From contig CM037849.1 of the NCBI GenBank assembly GCA_021234535.1, positions 14,241,526 to 14,305,525 on the forward strand: a stretch of DNA of 64,000 nucleotides, read 5' to 3'. This DNA comes from Stichopus chloronotus (taxonomy: Eukaryota > Echinodermata > Holothuroidea > Aspidochirotida > Stichopodidae). The translations under genes were made by a program, and so were the position numbers. This document shows, piece by piece, positions 36,769 to 50,707 of the stretch. Below the pieces are notes generated by a model that had not been told where the DNA came from, searched no databases, and saw nothing but the letters and a program-made list of their open reading frames with translations. Within the stretch, counting starts at the first letter, position 1; each line of letters starts with the position of its first letter.

Positions 36769-39061
36769 GTGTGTGTATAAAAACACCTTTCAGTTTAACC
36801 TGCACATGTGGTTTTCCTCAGCCCACACAAAAGCTCACTAGCATGCAGGCAATCTGGGCACATTGACCAGCCAACCTCGAGGTTTTGCCTGTACTTTCTA
36901 TTCCTATCAAACCGTATAAAAAAAAAATAAGACCCGCAGAAAGTGTCTCGTGCAGTATCAGGTGATCTTGTGGTCTTGTTTCTTTATCAAAGAGATAATG
37001 GAGTAGGAACTCACTGAAGAAAAGTATGCACCTTCATCATTGTCACAAATATATCTAGTGTCTGCAGAACTTGGACATTTCCTCAATACAATTTTTATTA
37101 CTTTCAAAGTACAGTGGGGGCTAGTGTGAAATATTTTACGTACAATTAGGAAAAGCCGACAACGATTGGAGGGTTAAGTGGGGGATATGTGGGTTAAGAT
37201 CAGTGTGCCAAAGGTAAAAGAAAGGCCAGGTAAGAGAAAAATCTGAACGAAAGAAGTATTTGTAGCACTTGTGCAAAAGCTTTCCACTTTTTTCAACTGT
37301 GCAAATGGTCCCACTCCCCCTTTCCTATATTCTGCTGTCTGTAAAGGAGAACGTCCTAAATTATTACTTTGCTTCCAAATATTAGAGCTCACTGCTTTTT
37401 TTTGATTGCTTCAGCAATTGGTTCTCGAATTGAAAAAGAGGCCGACGAGCATGTCAAGGGTATTCCAGAACCAAGAACCGCAGCAATTCAAACCTCATTG
37501 CTTTGGAGTACTCCGAATTTTAATGCCCAGTATGCTTGTAGAAGCAGTTCAAATCTTGATTACATTTATGGCGATGAAAGTCATAATAATTGAATCGTTA
37601 AAAGTTCAAGCAGGTGGCAATTTGTCAGGGCCTGATGTTTTTCCGCACAAACATTTTCCAACCTGCATGCATTACGGCAAAAGTTGAGCTTGTTGACTGC
37701 TACAGGTAAAGATGATCTTTGTAAGAAGAACAATTTTGGAAAAAATGGAAACTTAATAACTTGTATGTATGTCATTATTAGCTCTACTTGTTTTCCTGTA
37801 AACTACATAAAAACTTGAAAACGTATTTTTTTTTTAATTGCCATTGTGTTGTAGTCAGTTGCTCAGTTTGCCAAATTTCATTCTTTTTCTAGCAATGTGA
37901 ACTGATAAACATGGTGACACTTCCCCACATGCATGCATGAAAAGCAAGTTTTTCAGACCACCAGGTGGTGCAAAAGTTAATGAAAGTTCCATGGGAAATG
38001 ACTTTGAAAATTGTGTAACCTTTGCGAACTTTAGCTCAAAAGTAGGAACAATTACTGCATCTCTGGCCATATTATACAGAATATCTCAGAATATTCTATA
38101 TGCACCCCAAAATTCGAAAGGGGATGGGACAGCCCCTCCTTCAGACCCTTTCCCAGGACAGCATATATGCACCACTCTGACAAAGTACTCCAGCTGCCAC
38201 TCGAAATCCTCTGTCTCGAACACTGTAGGTATGCCACATTTTTTTGGCAGCAGCTTTTGTATCTCTGTATGAACTACTTGAATGAAGTTTTCATTTCTCT
38301 TTGTTCTTCTGGATGTTAATTAAAATGTAATAGTTGTTTTTGTTTCCCATGTGTGATTCTTAAATTAATTGATTATATCATTCAGTATTATTGGAGGATA
38401 TTAAAATCAATTATTTACTGTACCTGTCTGGTGAGCCACTAGGAAACAGGAATCACTTAGTATCCAGTTTGTTTAATCGTTTCTGTACTGTTGGGGTGTT
38501 TTTATCACAAAGTCACAGCAGATACCTGCATATAGCCTTAACTAGTTTGACTGTGTTAGTGCGTTGCAAGATCTGTGTTGTTCTAAACCTGTTCTGACTC
38601 TCGTTTTCTTGTTCACGATGTGTAAAATAATGGTGTCATTGTCTTACCGCAAGTACTGTACATAGTGTTGACTCAGCCTGTCCTTAACTATACTCAGGCG
38701 GTCAAAAATTGTTGTGCAAAAGAAATGGAAATTTTCTGAATTTCTTGTTTACTATCAACTACTTTAAAGCAGTACTTCAGCCTGTGCGTCAAATCGATCC
38801 CGATGACGTAAACACGGAATTTCCAAACGGGACTCGGTAGGGCATTTATGGTAAGTCATGTAGATGTAGTTGTGCTTTCGGTGAAACTACCTTGACTTCT
38901 TGAGGTTCCGCTGGTATCATAACGCGAGAGATGTACAGTATATTGGTTGATTTTATTACAAGATGCTTCAGGTCGGGTATACTCAAACATCGTAGCATTT
39001 AAGGACTGTACTACTTAATTTTACACTGCAGGGTTGTTTCATTTAGGTCACAAAGCTAATG
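36769..39061. other. No gene recognised
   Basis: Two overlapping plus frames at 37369-37687 and frames on both strands at 37855-38272 have no recognised motif. A CAG acceptor-like site is at 37411-37413. A CpG-richer patch at 38780-38900 stands out from its surroundings and may be a younger insertion. Confidence 0.4.
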
Positions 39062-39130
39062 AAAATCATGATGTTTTTTTTTTAAAAAAATCATGACAAA
39101 AGTCAAATCACTGATTTAAATCATGATTTT
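39062..39130. repeat. Palindromic AAATCATGATTT block
   Basis: AATCATGATG-T-run-A-run-ATCATGAC, then AAATCACTGATTTAAATCATGATTTT: several overlapping inverted words. Probably a fold of a small palindromic element. Confidence 0.6.
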
Positions 39131-42100
39131 TCAAAACCCCCCCCAAAAAAGTCAATATCCCTATTTAACTGTCCTTAGAATACAGTAGTTGAGCCAATGA
39201 ACTTCACTTGGAAATGTGCAAGGGGTAAACCAGACTTAAATAGCGCTATGTCTACCAGAAAGTCTGTATTTCCTGTTCCTCCTTTACAATGGACTGGACA
39301 TCAACTGATCGTGGTTAATGCCATTTGGGCATGAAATGGCTGATTACAGACAATTACGAACTGAGTGTGATTGGACTAATGCTTAAAAAAAAGGGAAAAG
39401 GGGTCGTGTGTGCACACGTCATATGCTTGTGACAAGGAAATAAAAAGTAACTACATACTTTCCCCGGTAGTTGTCTTCAAAAGTTGTGATAAGTTGATGC
39501 TTACACTGTATACAGTAGAAATTGTTTAGCACTGCAGTACAAAGCCAATTTTCTTTATTTTTATTTTCCAAAAAGTCTCTGGTTTGACAGAAAACATGCG
39601 CAAGGTGACATTTTCCTTAACTTTAGTTAAGGTCTAACTGTTGAGGCAACTCAAATAGGCACTGCGCGTTTTATGTCAGGTACGTGATTTTTGTTTACAT
39701 AAGTGCAAATTTCCACACATTAAGGTATACTCAGATTGCACTGTAATCTCTGTGGTGTGGAATGGACATTATGGTGCATGCATGGTTATGGGGCTGCAGA
39801 CTGCTTTGCAGAGTACTGTGCAGGAAAAGTCTTTCTCACACATGTACCATTCCTACCCTCCTGTAATACTATAGTTCCAAACTAGAAGATCGGTATATGT
39901 ACACTTTACCAGATGTTCTGGTCAAAGAAACAGTTCAGTACATATATATGAAATCATAAACACAGGGTTGGTGGTTTTTTCTTCTTAAAGGCATGATTCA
40001 AATCAAAAACTGGTTTAAAAGGGGCTCGTTGAGTTGACATCATTTACGTTGTGACAATTTCAAAAGGAAACTGCTGCATGACAGTTACTTCTAATTAGCC
40101 GTCTGAAGTATTCATTACCGGAAATGTGAGAAATTTTACATTTTTAAGGAAGACCTGTTGCCCACGGTGGTAAAAATCGTCTGGTCACAGATTTGGGGTG
40201 ATTGTGATCTCCTATCACTGTTGCCTCAGTCGTATATCAGGTGCTCAGGATTCCTTTCATGCATGACAAAATATGAATTTTGTGAACTCACTAACCCCCC
40301 CCCCCTTTAGTCAAATTAGTCAATGTAAGTCATGATTTTCATTAGTGATATTCATCGGTTTGATCTGAGTTGAACGACCGTGTTGTAACATCTACAGGAC
40401 ATGAAACAATGTTCCGAATGAAAACTACCGTCGCGTTCATGACATCCCTCGGTATGGAGACATCGCTCGTTAAACAGGAAGTGCTAAATTGACCGTTAAT
40501 TAAAAACAGATAAATCCAACTCATTCAAGGAACTTGATTCTTTGTATCTGAGGTAAATAGAGCATAAAGTGTTAAAATGCATGTATCCTGTTTTGAGGGA
40601 AGTACTAAGCAGAAAATAAAGTCAGCACCGATCATCTATAGCTATGTAGCATTCATGACACTGAAGTGCACTTTTCCTCGACTCACATTGACCTGGTGAA
40701 AGTAAATGTGAATTGAACAGTCGAGTCCAGCACAGGAGAAGAATCAAACGTTTTTAGAATTGCAACTTTGCTTTACAATTTAGTGGCGTATCATGTGGAC
40801 ACACGTACTGTATTCAGAAGAGTATTTTGCAATAAGTTACATTCACATTCTACTAGGCTGACGTGATGTTTCTGCACGGTGAGCATCCAGTTCGTGTGTA
40901 CGTTATGTTCAGTAAAAATCCCGAGCAGAGACATCAGCACACATGCATCTTAAGTGTGTCACATGCATTTCATGCTGCTCGCACCCTGCTCAGGCTGCTC
41001 ACGCTGCCCACATGCAGCCTCATCTGAACTTGCCCACTCTAAAAGATCAGATTCAAGATCACCGATTCAACAATTGTCATTACAAAACATTTTCACGGCT
41101 AAATTTGCTACGCTGTGAGGTGAAGACGTTCAAACCACAGGCCTTGAGGCTTAGATTTTCCAGGTGTGCTAAAAATCACACTCCTCAGGTAATTAAGGAA
41201 TGTGGTAGGTGTTCTGTTTTATTAAACGTTAATGATTTATCTGAGTTCCCATTCTTTATCTAGGTGTGCAGAAAATCACACTCAGGACTCGCAGTGGTGC
41301 TGTGTGATCGCACTTGCGCGCCTCAAAATTCAAGGCCTGAAATGATAATAATAATTCTCAGTTTGCCTCAAATGACCAAAGTGGTAGTAGCTAGGAAATG
41401 TAGTAGCTGTAAAATGATGCAGTTAATACACGTTGCTTGCAGAAGATGAGTTACGCAGTAATTCCCTCATGTAGGATGATTTTCTCACTCCCAAAATTTT
41501 TTCTCATGTTTGTGAAAACTACTTTCAAAGGGAAGTACAACTTCAGTGTGTTCATGTTAGCCCCCCAAAAACCCATCTTGCTTTTTTGGACTTCCAATAA
41601 TCTTTTTAGCTTATGTTTTGTAAAAGTCAGATTTAGTGCAAAAAAATCTTTGAAAATAACTGTGTAAAGTATGGTGTTACCGAGAAAGGCGATTTGTTGT
41701 TGGCTGCTATGTGGTAGGTCCCTATCATTGATTTATAGTTTGTGATCATGGCAGTACAGCCTTGATAGAAATTAATAATTTATTTGGCCAACTACATCAA
41801 ATTACAAATGGAAATCGAAAGACCGCATAAGCTTTGAGGAATGATGCAGAAATTAAGGGCAAACCCATGTGGTTTTTTCTGCTCATCCGCTGTTTTCCAC
41901 CACAACATCGGCCGATATCTGATCCGATATTTTCGTTACAAAGCGAGGTCTTTCCTGAAAAATTTATATTTTACACAAGTTCTTTGGATCCATACTAAAA
42001 TTGTCGCAAATTTTGCAGGCATATTTCTACCTACATTCAGATGGAAGCCTTCACGGGACATTTCCCGATTTCTTATCCTGGTTCACAGATTAATACGTCC

Positions 42101-43352
42101 TCCTGTGCAAATATGTTTGTCAGGTTGCTGAATACCGGCAATTTCGGCAAACATAAGCATCTTAATTTCCCCCCCATCCGATCTTACTGATAGTGGTGAA
42201 CATCGGCCCTGATCTGATGTTCGATCTGATTATCGTTTGATCCCCAATTGTTTTAAATTACGCATGTCCAGGGATATGTTACTCTACAGTAGATCTATAG
42301 ACAGGAATGGACATGTACAGTATATGCAGGGACTACAGTACAGTGTGAAGTGTTGTTGGCAGACACTAGTTAACATACTTTCTAATTTTAATTTGCACCT
42401 TACTGTAGGTACCTTTCCTAACTGAGTCAAAATCATGCATCCTGCAATGTTCTGTTGTAAGACAATGCTTTGATATGCCCCAAAAATTCCCCTTCATGAT
42501 CGAAGCCACCTCTGTACAATTGTAATATTTCCTGATTGACATACTGGTCCTTTTAGATTTTTAAGAGTGGGGGATATAGCACAGGATAATTAAATTTAAA
42601 CACGATGCTCATTTCGTTGACACGAAGAATATCAGTTTCACGAAACACTGTGAACTTTGAAGTTTCCACTTTCTATCTGTATCCACGATGTACCTTTGTG
42701 ACTCATACAGTACAGTGTTTGGAGGGTGATGCACATAATGCCGGTAAGAAAAATATACAGATTCTGTTTAAAACTGACCAAATTTTTTGTACCCCATATT
42801 GACGACAATTTATTTGCTTGGTAATACCCACACCCTGTGACACAGTGCAAACAATACCAGAGGAATCAAGACCATAGGCTTAAACTGCAGTATGTGATTG
42901 ATATGTGTTTAATTCCAGGTGTTTGATTCTGTAAAATGCCCCGTTTTATGGAACAGTAGTATTGTGCGGATGTGTAGCTTGTGAGTCGTGTTCCTTACGT
43001 CATGATCGCATTGCATAAACTTGCAATCTGACTGTAATTTTTAAGTGATATTTTGTTTTTTTTGTTTTTTTCCTGGAATGAAGAATTAGGCTCCAGAGTG
43101 TTTCATTGCTGTTGATTTTTGGAAATTTATGCAAAGCATAGCAGCACAGCTTCCACACATGGCTATGGAAACTAGTAATGTAGGATGTACCACTATGTGG
43201 AGGTGGTAATTGGTTAAAGGTGATCGGTGTCTCGTTTTGCATGTCAAATGATGTCAGTCTGTCTGTGATAAACTTCTCTCTCAAATGTTACTTAGTTTAC
43301 CTTCACTCTTTGCATATACTCAAGTTTTCAGGACGACACTATATATGAGATA
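39131..43352. other. No gene recognised outside the truncated MITE
   Basis: Frames at 40943-41263, 41841-42131 (+) and 43000-43284 (-) carry no motif. GATCTGAT/CGGCCGATAT words at 41908-41935 and 42196-42240 look like edges of a small element of about 330 bp, not resolved. A C11 run is at 40295-40305. Confidence 0.4.
40015..40125 (-). mobile_element. TTAA-ended MITE, family B, truncated copy
   Basis: TTAAAAGGGGCTCGTTGAGT matches the right-hand terminus of the family in reverse orientation. A TTCTAATTAGC block follows as in other copies, after which similarity is lost. Confidence 0.5.
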
Positions 43353-43689
43353 CTGAAGAGGCATATTGGGTTGTCTCGTGATGTTCACTAGGTCATCCCA
43401 AACGTGCCAAGTTCCTTTCACATACTTGTGACAGATGGTAAAACAGAGGAGACCCTACTGTGTCACAAACAAATCAGAATTAATGAGCAGATAAGTGACA
43501 ATTCAAGTTGGCTTTTAAAATTTGTGACCACTGACACACACAGCCAGTACAAGTCAGGGTAAAGTCGTATTAAAAATTTTGAGTGTTTCATTCACTATTG
43601 CATATGAAACCGGACTAATTGCCATGTATAATTTGTCTCTCTCAAAATCCTAAGAAAACATAGCAATATCATCTTAATGAGCCCCTTTG
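43353..43689 (+). mobile_element. TTAA-ended MITE, family B, copy 3 (diverged)
   Basis: Matches copy 2 across its length: GAAGAGGCATATTGGGTTGT start, GCCAAGTTCCTTTCACATAC, TTTGTGACCA, CAGCCAGTACAAGTCAGGGT (close to 3393 in copy 1) and ATGAGCCCCTTTGA end. The terminal TTAA is lost on both sides. Confidence 0.7.
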
Positions 43690-46282
43690 ATACGATGGTC
43701 AACCACATTTTAAAGTACTGTTGAATCAAGGGGTGACACTGTCAACAGAAGGGGTACATCCAAGTAACCCAAAAGTCCTTTTGTACAATATAAACACCAG
43801 TTGTCATTCTGTGTTCCTGCATAGCTGTTAGTTTGTATGATGTCATTGAGCAATGTAATATTTACGTGAAATGTTCACTCATCAACAAAACTATCGGATA
43901 GAGACCACGGAGGTTGAGTATGCTCAAGTTCATGTTTCGAACGTTTTTAATATGTTAATTGGTGTGCGAGTGAGTTTCAGCTACAGTAGTTAGTACTCAA
44001 ATATAAGACTAACAGAATCCATCTGAGCTGCAATTAGTTATGATGCAATGTGCAAAACAAGCCGCCAGTGCTGTACGTAGTCCAGGCCTGCAATACCCTT
44101 CACTTGTATCCGTAGTGAACTATAACAGGATCACATGCCACCCAACCTCAAAAGAAAATTGAATTTATGATGTAAATGTATCAGTTTTGTTAGTTTTCCT
44201 AAAACATAGATTAATTGTGAAAATTTTATGAACTGTGTCTCCCAGAAAAATTCCAGATTCTGATATCCACTGGGAATGATAAAATTGGCTATCTGAAAAA
44301 AAGAAAAGAAAACCAAATCTTGTTACAGGGATGGTGGTTTGGAACTAGGTGAATAAGTTTTCATTTACAGACTGTATTACAGTGTGATGGCATACAGTAT
44401 TTTTACTCACAATGTGATACCACACTGAGACCTAAGTCTGTAAGTAGCCTGTAGTCATATTTTATCAAAGTTAACTTTCTTAATTCAATTTATACGTGTA
44501 GCATTAAATGAATATCATGGTCTGACATTTCCTCACTTTGGACTTATTGTTATTGTATCACTGTTCTGCACACATGTGTCACCAACTTCAAGCATTTATC
44601 ACTTACTGTAAGGTGCAATATGGTCTCTCGCTTCCGTACAGTGCTGTATACGTGCCTAAGGCCTATTAGTTTAGAATGCACAGTGGGGGTAATTGCCTTG
44701 CATACATTTACAATATGTGTGACCTTGGCCTGGGGGGAGGGAGGATTGTGGAGACACTTGACAAATTTTCAGTTCTCTGACAAAGTAATTTAGAAAGTCT
44801 AATATAAGACCCATTTTAGCAAAACTTGACAATGCATCATTACTATAGTGGCTAGCGGTATCTTTCATTACTGTTTATGTTGACCTTGAATGTCAGTTTA
44901 AATGGGCACTTTAAAGAGTTTTAATTGCCAAATAAAAGTACAGAGTATTCAAGATTCAAGAATAATATGGATCATCTGTAAAAGGTGATCACAGGTCACG
45001 ACAGCCGGTAATTGCACATTTGTCGTTTCAAGAGATGGGGAGCACTCTGTATTTGGAGAATTTCAGTTTTAATGCCAAGTGTTCATCTGCATCACGTAGT
45101 TGTGTAATGATGTGATCTCAAATTTTAAAACATTGTAAAAAATATTTCCCCAAACCTGCTGTCAATTTCACAATTTTTTATTGACTTATAAATTTAGTGA
45201 ACCCACAGTATATTCACACGTCATCTACATAGGGCATGGCTAGATTTTGTAGTGTACATGTACAGTGGTTACAGGTCATAAGTGTTGCCTCACCTTCAAC
45301 CTTGCATCTCCATAAAGTGTGTTGGATGTGTACCCACTCCTGCCCCCCACTCCTGCCTCCCACCCCTCGCCCGCAGAGAGGAACAATCAAAAGTCTGTCG
45401 CATTTGTCTACCAAAATGAACATTAACATGAATATAACCCCTTGCATGCTGGAGGTGTTTCATCTCTTTATGTACAGTACACTACAAATCAACATTTTAC
45501 ATACATGTACACAACACACATACTCAAGAACTGTACATGTGTAACACTACAGTACTGTAATAAAATATTGATTCAATACATTACCACCAAGAAATTATGC
45601 TGGCTTTTTTTTTACTGCACAGTGATGGGTTTATGGAATAATATTACAGATTAACATCTAGGCATGGTGATGCTACGTGGCATTGTATCCTGTCATTGTC
45701 ACACTATACACAGTACAGTTTCTGCATACACAGTAGTATTAAAAAACGGGAGTTGTACCTCCTATAGCCTGGAGTGTGAAACACTATCCCTGGAAATGAT
45801 CGCTATATTGGCATTCTTTCAAAATCTTCATTTTTGATCTTTGAGAGTCGGATAGCCTGACTGTGGAAGTCAGTATAGGCAGAGAATATAGATGTGGGGT
45901 TAGTGTGTTTGCAGTGTAAAGTTTTTTTATTTGGTTATCGCAATGTGGAATTTGGTATCATGTGGTGAGTTTTTTCTCGTGAAGATGATCCAAAGAGTTG
46001 ATTTTCAGATGGCTCTGTGATGAAATACCTGCAGCAACCTTCAGGTCAGTGAACTTTGGAGCCGGGTATAAAGATAGCTCACAATAGTCAGCTCTATGCT
46101 GTTCAAGAATTGCTGTAGAACTCGGAGAGACCTAAAAGGAACTGCCATTTCTTGTTGTATTTAAAAATATAAAGTGAAATGATACTTCATTTTTCTGACT
46201 ACACTGCTTCAACTATGTTCCCTAAATTTTTCTCTGTCAGTCTAGGCAGTAATCTCATAGATCTTACATGAAGCAAACATAT
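43690..46282. other. No gene recognised
   Basis: Contains many TACAGTA and TGTACA words. Frames at 44131-44316 (-), 44671-44868 (-), 45214-45544 (both strands) are not convincing. Confidence 0.5.
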
Positions 46283-46335
46283 CCAGGCTTGTAGCCAGAC
46301 TAAACTGATTTGTGGCAGGGGGGGGGGGGGGGTGA
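46283..46335 (+). mobile_element. hAT-like terminus with G15 run
   Basis: CAGGCTTGTAGCCAG resembles the left end of the nested hAT-like element (CAGGCGCGTAGCC), and a G15 run lies at 46318-46332, as in that family. No partner end or target duplication was found, so it is a fragment. Confidence 0.4.
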
Positions 46336-46833
46336 GAGGAACGGAGCACATCAATATTGGAGTTTTGCCAGCCTGGCAGAGGGAATTTTAAGAAAATTTT
46401 TTGCCTATTTCAACTTAGGTGCAAAATGTTGCAAGATTAACATCTTTCCCCAGTATTTGTATGTCAAAAAGAAAAAAAGCAGGTCTTTCATTGGAAAACT
46501 GTTACCTTTTTCCCCTTTGGGGATGTGTCATGCACATTTACTGTTGTATTGTCGTACTCGTCAAACAATTCGGCCTCTGATGTGCTTGTTTTTTGCTGTA
46601 CATTTATAGCCAATCAAACATCAATATTCCCAGTAATATGTATCATCCTGGCCCCCTCCATACGCACTCAAAATTTTTCTTCAGCCGCCATCTAAACATT
46701 TAGAGAAAAGTATTATTGTAGAGGGCAGGCTTGCAACTTGCATGGCTTGCCACTGATTTTAAAGCTGGCAATGTTGCCCATTGGTCATTCAAAACAGTAG
46801 GTCAATGCTGCAGTGTGACATATATCAACTGCA

Positions 46834-47190
46834 TTTAAAGGGAAATAGGGCGTTTGTTTAACAGAAAACATCCATATTATTAAAACCAATGTTTGTGGAC
46901 GCAGAGTGATAGATTATTCAAAATTAGGATGGACAGTTATTGCCTTCTTTTCAAGAAATAAATTTCTCACAGATAGAAGCTCAGTTATTTGTTGCTCAAC
47001 ACCAATTTGTTCACCCAAACTTTTCAAAATTCAAATGATGCGTCTTCCATTACTTATCACATGCATAATGATTTGAGGAGATGAAGCTTTGGCAGATGTT
47101 TATTGATGAGACTGAATGGTTTAACAATGACTAAAGCTATTTCTTTTGTATGTCATGTTGGTGTATTCTAAACGCCCTATTTCCCTTTAA
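46834..47190. mobile_element. TTAA-ended MITE, family A, copy 1
   Basis: Begins TTAAAGGGAAATAGGGCG and ends CGCCCTATTTCCCTTTAA, a perfect 18-base inverted repeat that includes TTAA at each edge. 357 bp, no coding capacity. TTAA ends recall piggyBac-type insertion, although the terminal AGGG differs from the usual CCC start, so the superfamily is uncertain. Confidence 0.9.
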
Positions 47191-47240
47191 GTGATTGCGT
47201 GCGTAGGCAAAAAGTAAAAGCATTGAAATTTCATTTGCAT
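47191..47240 (+). repeat. 50-bp spacer duplicated with the MITE
   Basis: GTGATTGCGTGCGTAGGCAA.. through ATTTCATTTGCA is repeated, with two or three changes, directly after copy 2 (from 47595). The spacer is the start of repeat R, so MITE plus flank was duplicated as one 407-bp unit. Confidence 0.88.
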
Positions 47241-47594
47241 TTAAAGGGAAATAGGGCGTTTGTTTAACAGAAAACATCCATATCATTAAAACCAATGTTT
47301 GTGGATGCAGAGTGATAGATTATTCAAAATTAGGATGGACAGTAGCCTTTCTTTTCAAGAAATAAATTTCTCACAGATAGAAGCTCAGTTATTTGTTGCT
47401 CAACACCAATTTGTTCACCCAAACTTTTCAAAATTCAAATGATGCGCCTTCCATTACTTATCACATGCATAATGTTTTGAGGAGATGAAGCTTTGGCAGA
47501 TGTTTATTGATGAGACTGAATGGTTTAACAATGACTAAAGCTATTTCTTTTGTATGTCATGTTGGTGTATTCTAAACGCCCTATTTCCCTTTAA
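47241..47594. mobile_element. TTAA-ended MITE, family A, copy 2 (tandem)
   Basis: Over 95 percent identical by eye to 46834-47190, with the same ends and a 5-base deletion near 47343. The tandem arrangement with a shared spacer indicates duplication after insertion, not two independent insertions. Confidence 0.9.
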
Positions 47595-48080
47595 GTGATT
47601 GCGTGCGTAGGCAAAAAGTGAAAAACATTGAAATTTCAATTGCAAAAGTTTGGAAAGGCTTTTAATTACACCATTCCGACAATCTGGGAAAATAAATAGG
47701 TTTCAGTTTATTAATTTTGCCATATGATTTCAAATTCTTCTAACATAATGACAAAAAGTTGGTTGACAGTTTTCATTCAAATCAACAGTGTGCTTCATTG
47801 CGCAAGCCAATGGGAAGTATACTAATATTAAGTTGCAACTCAGGATCACTGACGCCGTGGGCAAGGTTGTGTTCAGTTCGTAGGTTACTTGTGAATACAG
47901 TGTTTCCTTTCATCAAATACTACAATTCCCTATACCTGTTAAGGAGCGATGACTTGAGTAGTATGTTTTTGATACACTAGTGCAGACCTTTACTGTTGCA
48001 TGTATTCATTATGTAGGTGGTTGTAGGAAGAACCGTTTATTTTCAAATATGATTTCTGTTTTTTACTGTTTTTATGCCAA
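47591..48080 (+). repeat. Ancient dispersed repeat R, copy 2
   Basis: Aligns with 24750-25475 (see that entry). The frame 47980-48477 begins in its last part with GTG, has no motif and is not called a gene. Confidence 0.65.
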
Positions 48081-50707
48081 TCCCGTTGCTTTTCAAAGCA
48101 GTTACCTGTACTGTCATTTTCCTTCATTGAAAGATATAGTCCGTTCAGTGTACAACCTCGCGTGTACATTGAAAAATAAAGAAAAAGTTAATATCAAACA
48201 TAAATCTTATCATTTTGGTTTTACTGTACACACGCAATCACTTTCATGTGAAAAATTTGAGATTGGGAATGACATATGCTACAGATGGATCTGTGGGCAG
48301 TCTTTGCGAACAGGATTTATCATTGAAGGCAAGGAATTTTCTTTGACCATACAAATTGTGTTCCCATTCACAAATTCAAAAAGTCAAGAGATGATTGCAC
48401 AAAGCGCACAGTGTATGTTAGAGAATCTGCCCTTGTATAGGTATTGCTGCACATGTACTGTATATGCTACTGTATAACTACACATTTGTTCTGTGGATGG
48501 ATTTCTGGCACACATGAAGAATTGTCCTATCTCCGTACCGCTGGCGATTGCTTTGTTAGATTCACTAAGTCAGTTATTGACCTAACGGTCGCCATGGAAA
48601 CGTAGCTGTCTATTTATGCTCAGGTTCAGACCATTTATTTGTGCACAATGTGGGTAAACTGAATGAAAGTTAATTTTGGTTGCAGTCATTTTGACTTTCA
48701 ATCCAATAAACAAAAAAAAACAAAAAAAAAACACCAATTCCTACTGTACAGGTTCTCTCCTTGCACACAAGAACCACCCTTAACAGATTCCAATGGTGGA
48801 GATTAGATCTGGTTGGATGTCCATGAATAGCACCGTAAATAAAGTAGCATTGTAAAGTCAGTAAGTACTGTTGTAACGTATTCTATGTACATTGAAAGAA
48901 TCTAGGAAATTTACTGTCTGGCTGCCAGTATTACTGAGGATATGATCTGGATGGTGGATACGACAATTTTGTAGAAAACTTAGAAGCATGTACAGTTAAG
49001 ATGAAATTGCAGCATTCTGTGTACGCCGTGTTTATCACATTGAGATTCAAAAACGACTGGAACCAAAATTAATGTCTCCAGAACGACTGTGTCTTACCAT
49101 CGACAAAATTCTTCTTTGGAATTGTCAAATAATGAATGAAAGTTTGTCCTTTCATGTAATGTGTTGTCCAGAGTACTGTAGGTGTGTACTTGAAAGATCG
49201 ATGAATAGACAGTCCAATCTGTTAGCAAAATTAAGGCAAATTTTGAAGGCCATGGAGGTAAAATTTTGTGAATTACAGTACAACCTTCAAGCATGTTGTA
49301 CTTGAATGTACCTGAAATGGTGAAAAAGAAGTAACATTTAGCATTAGGAAATTGGAGAATCCGACAAATTTTTTCAAGATTATTTGGTAGGTAGATAAAA
49401 ATAAAAATCTACAGTAGTCCTAAAAGTTTTCATTTTCAAAATGTTTCTGTGCAAGTAAAATGACGTCAAGTATTAGTTATTCATGATGTGCACTACTCAC
49501 TGCTGGATCCTAGTTCCCATACATTTGCAACATGTCCAAAAGACCATCGAGAGCTACAGCAGTTTATTAGCAGTGGCAGAAATTTCACAACTTATCTTCA
49601 AAAACCGGAAAGAATTTTCGATGTTACTCCCATTCGACAGTGCTCTATCGCACAGTATAATTAGAACACCTGAATGAGAATGTTTATGCAAAATGTTCGG
49701 TAACCGTGTCCAGTACTACTGTAGCATGGTTATGGACTACTGGCATGTGGCATTTTTAAAGTAGGATGATTTAAGGGGAGAAAAGATTTGTAGAGACATA
49801 ATTAGGCAATACATTATGATTTTAAGAAACAGCAGTGTAATTTTGCTAATTATATTGTAGTAGTTCAGAAGTATGTGCGACATGCACTGACTGTACTGCT
49901 TTAATTGTGTTTTGGCTCAATGTACTGGGAGTGGTAGTTTAAACATAACATGGGTGATGCAAAGAATGATATCTACTGCATTTCTAGTGCCTGGTTTCCT
50001 TACGTCGCCTTTTACTGTGTTTCCTGTCTTTGAAATGACAGGACGTCATGAATCTGATCTTTTAAAAAGGATGAACGAGCACATATTTCCTCGTTAAATA
50101 GACAAGTCTGCCGTGTGGAGCCAGTTCCGTAAACAAGCAAAAGCTGTTTGAGCTAATAGCGAGGAGTGCTGACTACAAGTGAGTCATGCCCGATTTTGAT
50201 GTTCATATACACCTAACGGTCTTGTCGAGCAGTGTAAATACATTTAGGTGAGTAACTTGCTGTCATCTTCACATTAATGCCAGAAAGTTTGATGGTTGAC
50301 AATAAACATCACCTCCCAGATGTGAGGCTAATTAGCAATGAACGAGATTGTAATGTGTTGTGTTTGGTATTAACGAGCCTTTCAATGTATGCATGGTGAG
50401 TGTCTGAGGGGGCACGATAGGAAAGTTAGCAAGCTGTATGCTGTTTTGCTGCGGAAAATTTTAGAAACGTAACAGTCGACAAGTCTGTATTTTTTTATCT
50501 CATTGCCCTATAGTGGCTAGATGAGATGTTATAGTCACTTGGCTAGTGGAACTAGATATTGTACTGTGCACCCATGGGAGAATGGTTGCCATGGAAACGC
50601 TTGGAGTGGATGAGTAGCGACACCCCAGGCGTACCCCATGGTAGAGTGACCATGGGTACAGGAGGGTCCTGTTGGGTGGTATAAATGAAAACGTGTCCGT
50701 GCCAATG
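48081..50707. other. No gene recognised
   Basis: The 165-residue plus frame ending at 48477 is the longest in the window but lacks an ATG start and any recognisable motif. A-runs lie at 48712-48732. Other frames (49072-49305, 49483-49677, 49912-50097) are similar noise. Confidence 0.45.

Noticed and set aside
47980..48477. 165-residue plus-strand frame
   Set aside because: Starts with GTG inside an ancient repeat. No domain, no ATG and Cys/Phe/Tyr-heavy composition, so not supported as a gene.
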